A stretch of 64,000 nt of DNA. It comes from JACCTU01 sp963769665 (GTDB taxonomy: Bacteria > Actinomycetota > Thermoleophilia > Gaiellales > Gaiellaceae). This document shows, one piece after another, positions 41,802-50,158 of the stretch. The stretch is taken from contig CAVYMQ010000003.1 in assembly GCA_963769665.1 (NCBI GenBank), positions 1,426,001-1,490,000 of the forward strand. Reading direction: 5' to 3'. Position 1 is the first letter of the stretch. The number at the start of each line of letters is the position of its first letter. Under the pieces are notes generated by a model, which was given only the letters and a program-made list of their open reading frames with translations, ran no database searches and was not told where the DNA came from. The translations under genes and the position numbers were made by a program.

Positions 41802-42977
41802 CTACTGGGCGACGTAGGGGGGAAGTGTCACTCGCACCGTCGTGCCGCTGTCATCGTCGCGCTGATCGACCTCGAAGCTCGCGTTCAGCGTGCGTGCGCG
41901 CTCTTCGAGCTCGTCGAACGTCGCCCGCCGCCGCTCGCCCGGCGCGTTGTCCACGACCTCCGCGCGCAGCCCGCCGTCGGGTCGGCTTGCGACGACGATC
42001 GACATTCGGGTCGGCGGCCCGCGCCGGATCGACCCCGAGGTTGCCTCGCGAATGATCTGGTAGAGCGCCGCCTGCGCCTTCTCGCCGAGGGACTCGGCCG
42101 CCTCGACGTCGACATCGATCTGGATTCTGTGCTCGAGCCCGAGCTGCTCGGCGAGCCCCTTGACCGCGGGGCCGAACCCCTGGTCGCGCAGGACGACCGG
42201 CTCGAGGTTGAACGAGAGGTCGCGGAGCGCCCGGATCGTCTGGCGATGTTGTTTGAGGGCTTTCTCCATGATCGGCAGTGCGTCCGGTGCGACCGACTCG
42301 CTGACCGCGTCGAGCATCAACGCGAGCCCGGACATCGACTGCACGGGACCGTCGTGGAGGAAGAGCGCGAGGCGGCGCCGCTCCTCCTGCTCGGCGGTGA
42401 CGATCTGCTCGGAGAGTCGTGCGCGCTCGGCCTCGCGGATCTTCGCGTCCTCCAGCAGCCGCGCGTTCTCGCTCTCGCGCGCTGCGAAGTCGGCGAGCAC
42501 CGTCGCGCGAGCGATGTCCGCGCGAGCGAACGGCCGCGTGCGCACGAGATGGAGCGACCCGACGTGCTCCTCCCGCACCCGGAGTGGCACGAGGATCCCC
42601 TGTCGCCCGTTCGGCGATGCGGGCGGCTGCTCGTCGGGGCCGAGGAGCTGCGCGCGCGCGTCGAAGAGCCGCTCCGCCTCGACGCGCGCATGCTCCAGCA
42701 CCGACTGCGGCCCGCCGCGCGCGGCGATTTCGTGCATCGACTCGATCAGCGCCTCGAGGAACGACGCCTGTCCCGCGAGCTCCTGCTCGATGCCGCGATG
42801 ACGGTCTCGCTGGACGAGGAACAGGTAGACCGCAACGAGGCCGGCCGCGGCGAGCGCAGCCAGCAGCACCAACCCGCCGAGCGTGGAGGCATCGCTGCTC
42901 GCGTAGAGGATCGCCGCAACGGCCGTGAGCGCGGCCGCGCCGACGAGGACGGCGGTCCTAGTCGATGATCGCGTCAC
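41802..42977 (-). CDS. NarL-type sensor histidine kinase with degenerate ATP-binding domain
   Basis: This 391-residue protein has two membrane helices (about residues 8-54) and a cytoplasmic GAF-like region (about 85-170). A HisKA_3 dimerisation helix follows with RRLALFLHDGPVQSMSG, His208 being the phosphoacceptor. The HATPase domain (about 295-391) is unusual. The N-box, normally EALTN, reads EATSG, and the G1 box reads DNAPG in place of DxGxG. Phosphorylation may be weak or need a partner. It overlaps the response regulator by 20 bases. Confidence 0.85.
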   Translation of the reverse strand: MTRSSTRTAVLVGAAALTAVAAILYASSDASTLGGLVLLAALAAAGLVAVYLFLVQRDRHRGIEQELAGQASFLEALIESMHEIAARGGPQSVLEHARVEAERLFDARAQLLGPDEQPPASPNGRQGILVPLRVREEHVGSLHLVRTRPFARADIARATVLADFAARESENARLLEDAKIREAERARLSEQIVTAEQEERRRLALFLHDGPVQSMSGLALMLDAVSESVAPDALPIMEKALKQHRQTIRALRDLSFNLEPVVLRDQGFGPAVKGLAEQLGLEHRIQIDVDVEAAESLGEKAQAALYQIIREATSGSIRRGPPTRMSIVVASRPDGGLRAEVVDNAPGERRRATFDELEERARTLNASFEVDQRDDDSGTTVRVTLPPYVAQ

Positions 42978-43605
42978 GAAGCGCGATCGCCACGGCGTGC
43001 GTGCGCGTGTCCGCCTCGAGCTTGGCGAGGATGTGCCGCACGTGGCTCTTGACGGTCTCCTGGCTGATGAAGAGCTTCGCGGCGACGTCGGCGTTCGACA
43101 TCCCGTCTGCGAGCAGCTGCAGGATCTCGCGCTCGCGTCCGGTGAGCATGTCGTCCTTCTCCTTGCCGGAGAGGAACGCGGGCATCAGCGCCGGGTCGAC
43201 GTACCCGTCCCCGGCCGCGACCTTCTCGATCGCGCGAAGCAGCGTCGCGTGCGGAGCCTCTTTCAGGATGTAGCCCTTCGCGCCCGACTCGAGCCCGCGT
43301 CCGAGCAGCGACCGCTCGCTGTACGCGGTGAAGATCAGCACGGCCGTCTCGGGCAGCTTCTCAGAGAGGATCTTCGTCGCCTGCAGCCCGTCCATTCCGG
43401 GCATCCGCACGTCCATGATCACGACGTCCGGGCGGCGGCGCTCCGCGAGCGCGACCGCGCTCGCCCCGTCCGAGGCCTCGCCGATCACGCGGATGTGCGG
43501 TGCGCGGGAGAGCGAAAGCCGCAGCCCTTCGCGGACGACCTCGTGGTCGTCGACGATCAGGCACGTGATCTCGCGCTCGGAGGTGGATTTCGGAGAGGCT
43601 TCCAC
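42958..43605 (-). CDS. NarL/FixJ-family response regulator
   Basis: This 215-residue regulator has a receiver (about residues 12-130) with acidic pair Asp19-20, phosphoacceptor Asp65 in IMDVRMPGMDG, and Lys in GYILKEAP. A LuxR-type helix-turn-helix (about 150-210) follows with LTGREREILQLLADGMSNADVA split across two helices and SQETVKSHVRHILAKL. It probably controls genes in response to the overlapping kinase. It lies 38 bases downstream of the radical SAM gene on the same strand. Confidence 0.92.
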   Translation of the reverse strand: MEASPKSTSEREITCLIVDDHEVVREGLRLSLSRAPHIRVIGEASDGASAVALAERRRPDVVIMDVRMPGMDGLQATKILSEKLPETAVLIFTAYSERSLLGRGLESGAKGYILKEAPHATLLRAIEKVAAGDGYVDPALMPAFLSGKEKDDMLTGREREILQLLADGMSNADVAAKLFISQETVKSHVRHILAKLEADTRTHAVAIALRDAIID

Positions 43606-43643
43606 GGGGGCCTGAGGATTGTAGGGGGCCTGTCAGGTGTCGC

Positions 43644-44558
43644 CTAGACCGCGAGGGAGAGCTGCTCGGGTCTCGGCTCTCTGCGGATCGGCCTGGCACG
43701 CCGATCTGCGATCTCGAAGCGTCGCGCGAGATCGGCGACCTGCGCTCGGATCGGCTTCGTGTGCTCGGCCGGAAGATAGGCCTTTCTCGCGTAGAGCTCC
43801 TCGTAGAGCGGCACGAGCTCCGGCCAGTCCTCGGCCAGGTGTCCCATGAAGTGCTCTCGCGTTCCCGGGCGCAGGAAGAGCAGATTCGCCCAAACCCCGG
43901 TCGCGCCCGCCTCTCGGGCGGCCCGCACGACCTCCGCGAGCTGCTCGGGACGATCGGAGACGCCGGGGAGGATCGGGGCCATCCCGACACCTGCCTTGAT
44001 CCCCGCGTCCACGAGCTGCTTCAGCGCCCTGAGCCGCTGGCGGGGGTGAGCGGTCGAGGGCTCGGTCTTGCGCCACACGTCTTCGTCCAGCGTCGGGATC
44101 GAGAAGGTGACGCTGACCGACGCGTGGCGCGCGGCTTCGGCGAGCACGTCGACGTCGCGAACGATCATCGGGCCGCGAGTGATGATCGTGAGCGGACTCT
44201 CGGCGTGGCCGAGCGCCTGGATGCACGCCCGGGTCAGCTGATAGCGCCCCTCTGCCGGCTGGTACGGGTCGGTCGCGGCTCCGATCGCGACCAGCTCTCG
44301 CTCCCACGAAGGTCGCGCCAGCTGCGCGCGGAGCACGTCTGCGATGTTGACCTTCACCCTGATCGACGTGCCGTAGCGCTCGTCGAAGGGACGGTCGGCG
44401 CGCTGCTCGAAGGCGCGGACGTAACAGAACGTGCAGCGGTGGACGCAGCCCATGTACGGGTTCAGCGACCACTTGAACGCCATGCCGCGCACGCGGTTGA
44501 GCGCCACCTTGCACGGCTCCTCGCGATACTCGACCCCCACATGGCCACTATAGAACAT
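43644..44558 (-). CDS. Radical SAM protein of the spore-photoproduct-lyase-like (Rv2578c) group
   Basis: This 304-residue protein has the radical SAM triad CVHRCTFC (Cys38, Cys42, Cys45) and the following YVRAFEQRADRP. Segments such as VNIADVLRAQL, GAATDPYQPAE and TFSIPTLDEDVWRKTEP are typical of the Rv2578c-like SPL-type family, which probably acts in nucleic-acid repair. The ATG at 44556-44558 lies inside a perfect palindrome that resembles a LexA box. As I recall, the mycobacterial homologue belongs to the SOS regulon. The NarL kinase/regulator pair follows. Confidence 0.87.
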   Translation of the reverse strand: MFYSGHVGVEYREEPCKVALNRVRGMAFKWSLNPYMGCVHRCTFCYVRAFEQRADRPFDERYGTSIRVKVNIADVLRAQLARPSWERELVAIGAATDPYQPAEGRYQLTRACIQALGHAESPLTIITRGPMIVRDVDVLAEAARHASVSVTFSIPTLDEDVWRKTEPSTAHPRQRLRALKQLVDAGIKAGVGMAPILPGVSDRPEQLAEVVRAAREAGATGVWANLLFLRPGTREHFMGHLAEDWPELVPLYEELYARKAYLPAEHTKPIRAQVADLARRFEIADRRARPIRREPRPEQLSLAV

Positions 44559-44564
44559 ATGTTC
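44553..44564. promoter_or_regulatory. SOS/LexA-type operator covering both divergent start codons
   Basis: GAACATATGTTC is a perfect 12-base palindrome that matches the Gram-positive LexA box GAAC-N4-GTTC; the right flank continues as GAT. It contains CAT, the reverse complement of the radical SAM ATG, and ATG of the metallo-beta-lactamase gene. The two genes therefore start back to back with no base between them. Binding of LexA here would block transcription of both. Confidence 0.72.
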
Positions 44565-45479
44565 GATGGCCTCGCGCGGCTCACCCTGCCGCTCCCGATG
44601 CGGCCGAGCCACGTGCACTCGTACCTCCTCGAGGGCCGGGACGGCTGGACGCTGGTCGACACCGGTCTCTCGCTCCCCGAGTCGGACGAGGTGTTCGCGC
44701 AGGTCGCCCGCGAGTTGACGGTCGCCCGGATCGTGATCACGCACTTCCATCCCGACCATGTGGGCGGCGCGCAACAGGCGCAGGGCGCGACCGGCGCCAC
44801 AGTCCACCAGGGCGCGCTCGACTACGAGCAGTGCGCGCACGTCTGGGGAAACGACGACTGGCTGCAGGTGATCGCCGACTGGTTCCTCGCGAACGGCGTG
44901 CCGCCGGCGGTTGCGAACGAGCTGCTCGAGGCCGGCTCCGTCTACGCGCCGTTCATCCGCTACGTGCGCGACCCGGAGCTGCTCCATCCGGGCGACGACG
45001 TCGACGGGTGGGAGGTGCTCGCGATGCCGGGTCACGCGGACGGACACCTCGCGCTGGTGCGCGACGGCGTGCTGGTCGCCGGCGATCATCTGCTGCCGCG
45101 GATCACGCCGGCGGTCGGGCTGTATCCCGACTCGAGCCCGGACCCCCTCGGCGACTACCTCGACTCGCTCGAGCGCACCGCGGCGCTCGGCGTGCGGCTC
45201 GCGCTGCCGGGCCACGGCGAGCCGATCCACGATCCGACCGCTCGCGCCCGGGAGATCGTCGCGCACCACCGCGAGCGGCTCGAGGAGACGGCGGCCGCAC
45301 TCGGGACGCAGCCGCGCTCGGGCTACGAGGTCTCGTTTCCGCTGTTCGGCGCCGACCTCAACCCGGCGGCGCGCCGTTTTGCGGTCGCGGAGACGCTTTC
45401 GCACCTGGAACGCCTCGTCCGCGAGGGCGGGGCTCGGCGCCACGAGGACGCCGGGGGTCTCTCCTATACTGATTCCTAG
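44559..45479 (+). CDS. Metallo-beta-lactamase-fold hydrolase
   Basis: This 306-residue protein has the zinc motif ITHFHPDHVGG (His62, His64, Asp66, His67). It also has AMPGHADGHLALVRDGVLVAGDHL with further ligands and ALPGHGEPIHDPTARAREIVAHH, a pattern common to long MBL hydrolases of the glyoxalase-II or RNase-like type. The C-terminal helices to residue 300 match an MBL plus winged-helix-like end. The ATG at 44559 sits in the SOS-like palindrome; an ATG at 44541 would add six residues. Confidence 0.87.
   Translation: MFDGLARLTLPLPMRPSHVHSYLLEGRDGWTLVDTGLSLPESDEVFAQVARELTVARIVITHFHPDHVGGAQQAQGATGATVHQGALDYEQCAHVWGNDDWLQVIADWFLANGVPPAVANELLEAGSVYAPFIRYVRDPELLHPGDDVDGWEVLAMPGHADGHLALVRDGVLVAGDHLLPRITPAVGLYPDSSPDPLGDYLDSLERTAALGVRLALPGHGEPIHDPTARAREIVAHHRERLEETAAALGTQPRSGYEVSFPLFGADLNPAARRFAVAETLSHLERLVREGGARRHEDAGGLSYTDS
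45465..45470 (+). promoter_or_regulatory. -10 element for the CNNM gene
   Basis: TATACT lies near the end of the MBL gene, about 58 bases before the GTG at 45528. It is the closest match to the consensus -10 in this stretch. A leader of about 50 bases would result. Confidence 0.4.
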
Positions 45480-45509
45480 CTTGGACGACGAGCAACCGCC
45501 TAGTACACG

Positions 45510-45528
45510 CGCCCCGGAGAGCGGGGCG
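45510..45528 (+). promoter_or_regulatory. Hairpin with the ribosome site in its loop, before the CNNM gene
   Basis: CGCCCC (45510-45515) pairs with GGGGCG (45523-45528) and the loop GGAGAGC contains the GGAG ribosome site. The last paired base is the G of the GTG start. Such a structure could tune initiation. Confidence 0.4.
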
Positions 45529-46820
45529 TGAGCGACTTCCTCCGCATCATCCTCGTGCTCGCGCTCGTGCTCGCGAACGCGATCTTCGTCGCGGCCGAAT
45601 ACGCGCTCGTGACCGCGCGGCGCGGTCGTCTCGAGCAGATGAACTCGCTCCCGGCACGGCGGGCGCTGCGCCTGATGGACGAGCCGGTGCGCTTCATCAG
45701 CACCGTGCAGGTCGGGATCACCGTCTGCGGCATCGCGATGGGCTCCATCGGCGAGCCGCTGATCTCCGGCTATGTCGACTCGTGGCTCTCCCACGTGCTC
45801 GCGTACACGTTCTCGTTCCTCGTCCTGACCTACCTGACCGTCGTGCTCGGCGAGCTGGTTCCGAAGGCGGTCGCGCTGCAGAAAGCCGAAGCGCTGGCGG
45901 TCGTGCTCGCGGTGCCGCTCGACCTGCTCGCGCGGATCTCGTCACCGCTCGTCTGGCTGCTCCAGACCTCGGCGAACGCCGTCTCACGGTTGTTCGGCGT
46001 TGCGCCCGCGCCCGCAGGCGTGCACGGCTACACCCGCGAGGACATCCTCTACACCGTCCGCGAGGCCGAGGACACCGGCGTGATCGAGGAGGCCGAGGAG
46101 GAGATGCTCTACAAGGTCTTCGACTTCGCCGGCAAGGAAGTGCACGAGGTGATGGTCCCGCGGCCCGAGGTGGTCGCGATCTCCGTCGACCTACCCCCGG
46201 AGGAATGCCTCGCCGCGGTGATCGACTCGCCGTACACGCGGTACCCCGCGTACAAGGGCTCGCTCGACGACATCGTGGGCATCCTCCACGTGCGCGACCT
46301 CTTCTCCGCGCTCAACGACCGCGGGATCGCCAACGTCAGCATCGAGGAGCTCCTGCGTCCCGCGTTCGTCGTCCCCGAAACGAAGGATCTGGCGGCGTTG
46401 CTCGCGGACTTTCGCCGGGCGAAGGTGCACATGGCGATCGTCGTCGACGAGTACGGCGCGATGGAGGGGATCGTGACGCTCGAGGACCTGCTCGAGGAGA
46501 TCGTCGGCGAGATCGAGGACGAGTACGACCTCCCCGACGAGGCGGTCGAGCGGATCGACGACACGACGATTCGAATCGGCGGGACGTTCCCGATCGACGA
46601 TTTCAACGAGCAGTTCGGGACCGAGCTGCCGCAGGCGGACTACCACACGATCGCGGGCTTCGTCTTCGGCCTCCTGGGGCGGGCGCCGGAGGAGGACGAC
46701 GAGGTCCACCACGAGGGTCTCGTGTTCCGCGTGCTCGACATCGAGGGCTCGCGCATCGAGCGGCTCGAGGTGCAGTGGCGCCCGCATGACGAAGAGGAGT
46801 CGCTCGCCGCGGACGGTTAA
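45528..46820 (+). CDS. CNNM/CBS-domain membrane protein (CorC/HlyC-type transporter)
   Basis: This 430-residue protein has an N-terminal CNNM domain with about four helices (residues 1-185), including NAIFVAAEYALVTARRGRLEQ and the family's GxxVxxxGI-like turn. A CBS pair follows (about 200-330), with EVMVPRPEVVAISVD and VDEYGAMEGIVTLEDLLEEIVG. A CorC/HlyC C-terminal domain runs from about 345. Relatives export Mg or Co; HlyC labels come from homology only. The GTG at 45528 is preceded by the hairpin described separately. Confidence 0.9.
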   Translation: MSDFLRIILVLALVLANAIFVAAEYALVTARRGRLEQMNSLPARRALRLMDEPVRFISTVQVGITVCGIAMGSIGEPLISGYVDSWLSHVLAYTFSFLVLTYLTVVLGELVPKAVALQKAEALAVVLAVPLDLLARISSPLVWLLQTSANAVSRLFGVAPAPAGVHGYTREDILYTVREAEDTGVIEEAEEEMLYKVFDFAGKEVHEVMVPRPEVVAISVDLPPEECLAAVIDSPYTRYPAYKGSLDDIVGILHVRDLFSALNDRGIANVSIEELLRPAFVVPETKDLAALLADFRRAKVHMAIVVDEYGAMEGIVTLEDLLEEIVGEIEDEYDLPDEAVERIDDTTIRIGGTFPIDDFNEQFGTELPQADYHTIAGFVFGLLGRAPEEDDEVHHEGLVFRVLDIEGSRIERLEVQWRPHDEEESLAADG

Positions 46821-46846
46821 CCCGGTATTGATTCCCAGCCGGTCGG

Positions 46847-46876
46847 TTGCAATCGCAAGGTTCGGGGGCTTAGGCT
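46847..46876 (+). promoter_or_regulatory. Promoter of the sugar operon with a TTGC dyad
   Basis: TTGCAA (46847-46852) and TAGGCT (46871-46876) are separated by 18 bases. The -35 region contains TTGC, AATC, GCAA, a short dyad that could be an operator for a regulator not encoded here. AGGAG stands before the ATG at 46908. Confidence 0.45.
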
Positions 46877-46907
46877 CGCGGCAGGGGTTTCGGACGAGAG
46901 GAGAGAG

Positions 46908-48068
46908 ATGTTGGGACGGAAGAGGGGGTCGGACGCAGGTGCACGCCGGTCGCGGCTCTGGGCGCTGCTGGCGCTCCTCGTCGCCGCGCTCGCGCTGGCG
47001 GCTGCTGGATGCGGCGGCGACGACGACGAGGGAGCGGGCACGACCGGTGGCAGCGCGGCCGAGGGCAGCATCTGGGTCCTGCTTCCGGACTCGGCGAGCT
47101 CAGATCGGTGGGAGAAGGACGACCGCCGGTTCTTCGAAGAGGCGTTCAAGGCAGAAGGGGTCGAGTACAACATCGTCAACGCCGAGGGCGACGCGAACAC
47201 GCAGCTCCAGCAGGCCGAGCAGGCGATCAACGCCGGCGCGAAGGTGATCCTGCTGGTCAACCTCAGCCCTGAGTCCGGCGCAACGATCATCCAGAACGCC
47301 CGCGACGCGGACGTGAAGGTCGTCGACTACGACCGTTTGACCGCGGCCGGTCCGGGAGCCGACGTGTACGTCAGCTTCGACAACGTCAAGGTCGGTCAGA
47401 CCATGGCCGACACGGTCGGGCCGGTGATCGACGAGCTGGATGGGACGCCGAAGGTCGTGATGATGAACGGCGGCCCGACGGACAACAACTCGAAGCTCTT
47501 CAAGGAGGGCTACAACGAGACGGGCGACTTCGCGGTCTCGAAGAAGGTTGCGGCGGGCGACTGGGAGGTCGCTGCGGACCAGGACGTGCCGGACTGGGAC
47601 AACCAGCAGGCGCTGACGCTCTTCGAGCAGATCCTTGTCGCGAACGACAACGACGTCGACGCAGTGTTCGCGGCGAACGACGGGATCGCCGGCTCGGTCA
47701 TCTCGGCGCTCAAGTCGGCGAACGCCGGTCCGATCCCGGTTTCGGGTCAGGACGCGACGGCTTCGGGGATTCAGAACATCCTCGCGGGCTTGCAGACGAT
47801 GACGGTCTACAAGCCGATCGAGGCCGAGGCGAAGGCGGCGGCGGCAGCAGCGATCGCGCTGTTGAACGGCGAGGACGTCTCGGCACTCACTGGCGAGTGG
47901 GAGATGCTCTCGATCAACAACGGCGAAGCCGACCTCCCCTACATCGCGCTCGGGCCGATCGCGGTGACGAAGGACAACGTCGCCGACACGGTGATCAAGG
48001 ACGGCTTCCGAACGTGGGAGGAGATCTGCACCGGTGAGTTCGAGCAGTACTGCCCGGCGAATCGCTGA
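46908..48068 (+). CDS. Sugar ABC transporter substrate-binding lipoprotein (CUT2 family)
   Basis: This 386-residue exported lipoprotein has lipobox AAGC at residues 32-35 and a periplasmic-binding-protein type 1 fold. Typical segments are EGSIWVLLPDSASSDRWEKDD, GAKVILLVNLSP, VDAVFAANDGIAGSVISALK and PVSGQDATASGIQNIL. It binds a pentose, hexose or inositol outside the membrane; XylF is the nearest familiar relative. It heads the operon and is separated from the ATPase gene by a strong hairpin. Confidence 0.92.
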   Translation: MLGRKRGSDAGARRSRLWALLALLVAALALAAAGCGGDDDEGAGTTGGSAAEGSIWVLLPDSASSDRWEKDDRRFFEEAFKAEGVEYNIVNAEGDANTQLQQAEQAINAGAKVILLVNLSPESGATIIQNARDADVKVVDYDRLTAAGPGADVYVSFDNVKVGQTMADTVGPVIDELDGTPKVVMMNGGPTDNNSKLFKEGYNETGDFAVSKKVAAGDWEVAADQDVPDWDNQQALTLFEQILVANDNDVDAVFAANDGIAGSVISALKSANAGPIPVSGQDATASGIQNILAGLQTMTVYKPIEAEAKAAAAAAIALLNGEDVSALTGEWEMLSINNGEADLPYIALGPIAVTKDNVADTVIKDGFRTWEEICTGEFEQYCPANR

Positions 48069-48074
48069 CGATCG

Positions 48075-48896
48075 GTGACGACCGGGGTTGAGACCCCGCG
48101 CGGGGGCGCAGAGCGCCCCCGCGCGGTCGATCGGCCGATCCTCGAGGCAGCGGGTGTCTCGAAGAGCTTCGGCGCGGTCCAAGCGCTCTTCAAGGTCGAC
48201 TTCGACGTTCGAGCGGGCGAGGTGATGGCGCTCGTCGGCGACAACGGCGCCGGCAAGTCCACGCTGATCAAGGGCATCGCGGGCATTCACCCCTTCGACG
48301 AGGGGGAGATCCGTTTCGACGGCAAGCCTGTGTCGATCAATGGGCCGCGCGATGCAGGGGCGCTCGGGATCGAGGTCGTCTACCAGGATCTCGCGCTGGC
48401 CGACAACCTCGACGTCGTCGCGAACATGTTCCTCGGCCGCGAGCGGCTGCGCGGCATCGTTCTGGACGAGCCGGGGATGGAGCATTCAGCCCGGGAGACG
48501 CTCGACGGACTGTCGGTCACGACGCTCCGCTCGGTCCGTCAGGCGGTGGCGGGGTTGTCGGGCGGTCAGCGCCAGGCCGTCGCGGTCGCGAAGGCGGTGA
48601 TGTGGAACTCGAAGGTGGTGATCCTCGACGAGCCGACCGCCGCGCTCGGCGTCGCGCAGACGCGCCAGGTGCTCGATCTCGTCCGCCGACTGGCAGACCG
48701 CGGCCTCGCCGTCGTGCTGATCTCGCACAACCTGCACGACATCTTCGAGGTCGCGGATCGGATCACCGTGCTGCGCCTCGGCCAGCGGGTCAACGTCTTC
48801 ACGCGCGCCGATGCGACGCAGCAACAGATCGTGCACGCGATCACAGCCGGTGAGCTCGAGCACGTGCCGGGGATCGGCGGGGACATCATCCTGTGA
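48075..48896 (+). CDS. Single-domain sugar ABC transporter ATPase (FrcA type)
   Basis: This 273-residue protein has one nucleotide-binding domain. Walker A is VGDNGAGKSTL (near residue 56), the signature LSGGQRQAVAVAKAV, Walker B VVILDEPTAALG, and the switch His in LISHNLHDIFEV. CUT2 ATPases such as XylG and RbsA usually have two fused domains of about 500 residues; the single-domain form resembles FrcA. The first 25 residues are unconserved because the frame runs through the hairpin. No better start exists downstream. Confidence 0.9.
   Translation: MTTGVETPRGGAERPRAVDRPILEAAGVSKSFGAVQALFKVDFDVRAGEVMALVGDNGAGKSTLIKGIAGIHPFDEGEIRFDGKPVSINGPRDAGALGIEVVYQDLALADNLDVVANMFLGRERLRGIVLDEPGMEHSARETLDGLSVTTLRSVRQAVAGLSGGQRQAVAVAKAVMWNSKVVILDEPTAALGVAQTRQVLDLVRRLADRGLAVVLISHNLHDIFEVADRITVLRLGQRVNVFTRADATQQQIVHAITAGELEHVPGIGGDIIL
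48096..48126 (+). promoter_or_regulatory. Strong stem-loop at the start of the ATPase gene
   Basis: CCGCGCGGGGGCGC (48096-48109) and GCGCCCCCGCGCGG (48113-48126) form a perfect 14-base stem with the three-base loop AGA. It begins 28 bases after the binding-protein stop. It has no T-run, so stabilising the upstream mRNA or damping downstream translation is more likely than termination. Confidence 0.7.
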
Positions 48897-50158
48897 GCGA
48901 TCCCCTGCTTCCCGCCCAGGGCTCGGCGGAAGAGGCGGAGCGGCCGCCCAGCAATGGCATCGCCGACACGCTCGCCGACGCGGCGCGGGCCTACGTTGCG
49001 CGCCTGAAGGTCGGCGACTGGGGGGCGCTGCCGATCTTCATCGGGCTCGCGGCGCTTGCGCTGTTGTTCGGCACCCTCGACAGCAACTTCTACACCGAGC
49101 GGAACTTCGTGAACCTGCTCCTGCAGATGTCGGGGTACACGGCGATCGCGATGGGGGTCGTCTTCGTGCTCCTGATCGCCGAGATCGACCTGTCGGTCGC
49201 CTTCGTCAGCGGTGTGGGAGCCGTCGTGATGGCGCTCATGCTCCGCCCGGAGGAGTCCAACTGGCCCTGGTGGGCGGCGATCGCGCTCGCGCTCGGCGCG
49301 ACGACCGCGATCGGCCTGCTGCACGGGCTGATCATCACGAAGGCCCGCGTGCCGTCCTTCGTCGTCACGCTCGCGGGGCTGCTCACCTGGAGCGGCGTCG
49401 TCTTGATCCTGACGACCGAGGCGACCACCTCCGGGACGATCCGGATCCAGGACGAGGTCGTGCTCGGGGTCGCGAACGACTACCTGCCGGACTGGGCCGG
49501 CTGGACGCTGTTGCTCGGGACGCTCGGCGCGTACGCGGTGCTCGAGGCGGCGAAGGTGCGGACGCGGCGCAATCGCGGCCTCACCCACAAGCCGACCGTG
49601 GTCATCGTCGCGCAGATCCTCGCGCTGGGAGTCGTCGGGGCGCTCGCCGTGAGCTACGCCAACCAGGACCGCGGCGTGCCGGTGGTGGCGGTGATCGTCG
49701 GCGTCTTCCTCGTCTTCTGGACATTCATCGCGACCCGAACGCGCTTCGGCCGGCACGTTTATGCGGTCGGCGGCAACCCCGAGGCCGCTCGCCGCGCTGG
49801 GATCAACGTCGACCGAGTCCGAATCGCGGTCTTCATGATCTCGAGCTTCATGGCAGGCGTCGGCGGGGTCATCCTCGCCTCTCGGCTCCGTTCCGTGGAC
49901 ACGGGCACGGGCGGAGGCCAGCTCCTGCTGAACGCGATCGCCGCGGCTGTGATCGGCGGCACGAGCCTCTTCGGCGGCCACGGCCGCGTAGTCAGCGCGT
50001 TGCTCGGCGGTGCAGTCATCGCCACCGTCGCAAACGGCATGGACCTCCTGAACCTCGCGTCCGGCTACAAGTTCGTGATCACGGGCGCCGTCCTCCTGGC
50101 CGCTGTCCTCGTTGACGCGTTCGCGAAGCGGGCGCGCGTCGCCTCCGGTGCGGCATAG
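48893..50158 (+). CDS. Sugar ABC transporter permease (CUT2 family)
   Basis: This 421-residue membrane protein has about ten helices. The conserved LLIAEIDLSVAFVSGVGA and the AVGGNPEAARRAGINVDRVR loop with ATPase contacts are both clear. GGTSLFGGHGRVVSALLGGAVI is also typical of XylH/RbsC permeases. A long cytoplasmic start of about 45 residues and a linker near residue 200 are unusual but seen in XylH types. It overlaps the ATPase gene by four bases. Confidence 0.93.
   Translation: MSDPLLPAQGSAEEAERPPSNGIADTLADAARAYVARLKVGDWGALPIFIGLAALALLFGTLDSNFYTERNFVNLLLQMSGYTAIAMGVVFVLLIAEIDLSVAFVSGVGAVVMALMLRPEESNWPWWAAIALALGATTAIGLLHGLIITKARVPSFVVTLAGLLTWSGVVLILTTEATTSGTIRIQDEVVLGVANDYLPDWAGWTLLLGTLGAYAVLEAAKVRTRRNRGLTHKPTVVIVAQILALGVVGALAVSYANQDRGVPVVAVIVGVFLVFWTFIATRTRFGRHVYAVGGNPEAARRAGINVDRVRIAVFMISSFMAGVGGVILASRLRSVDTGTGGGQLLLNAIAAAVIGGTSLFGGHGRVVSALLGGAVIATVANGMDLLNLASGYKFVITGAVLLAAVLVDAFAKRARVASGAA

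Noticed and set aside
43644..45794. 716-codon reading of the radical SAM frame
   Set aside because: Everything before the ATG at 44558 is antisense to the MBL and CNNM genes. The conserved start MFYSGHVG begins at 44558.
50112..50147. TTG start that would lengthen the FG-GAP protein by 12 residues
   Set aside because: It lies deeper in the permease gene and adds only charged residues before the signal anchor. The GTG at 50148 gives a normal export signal.
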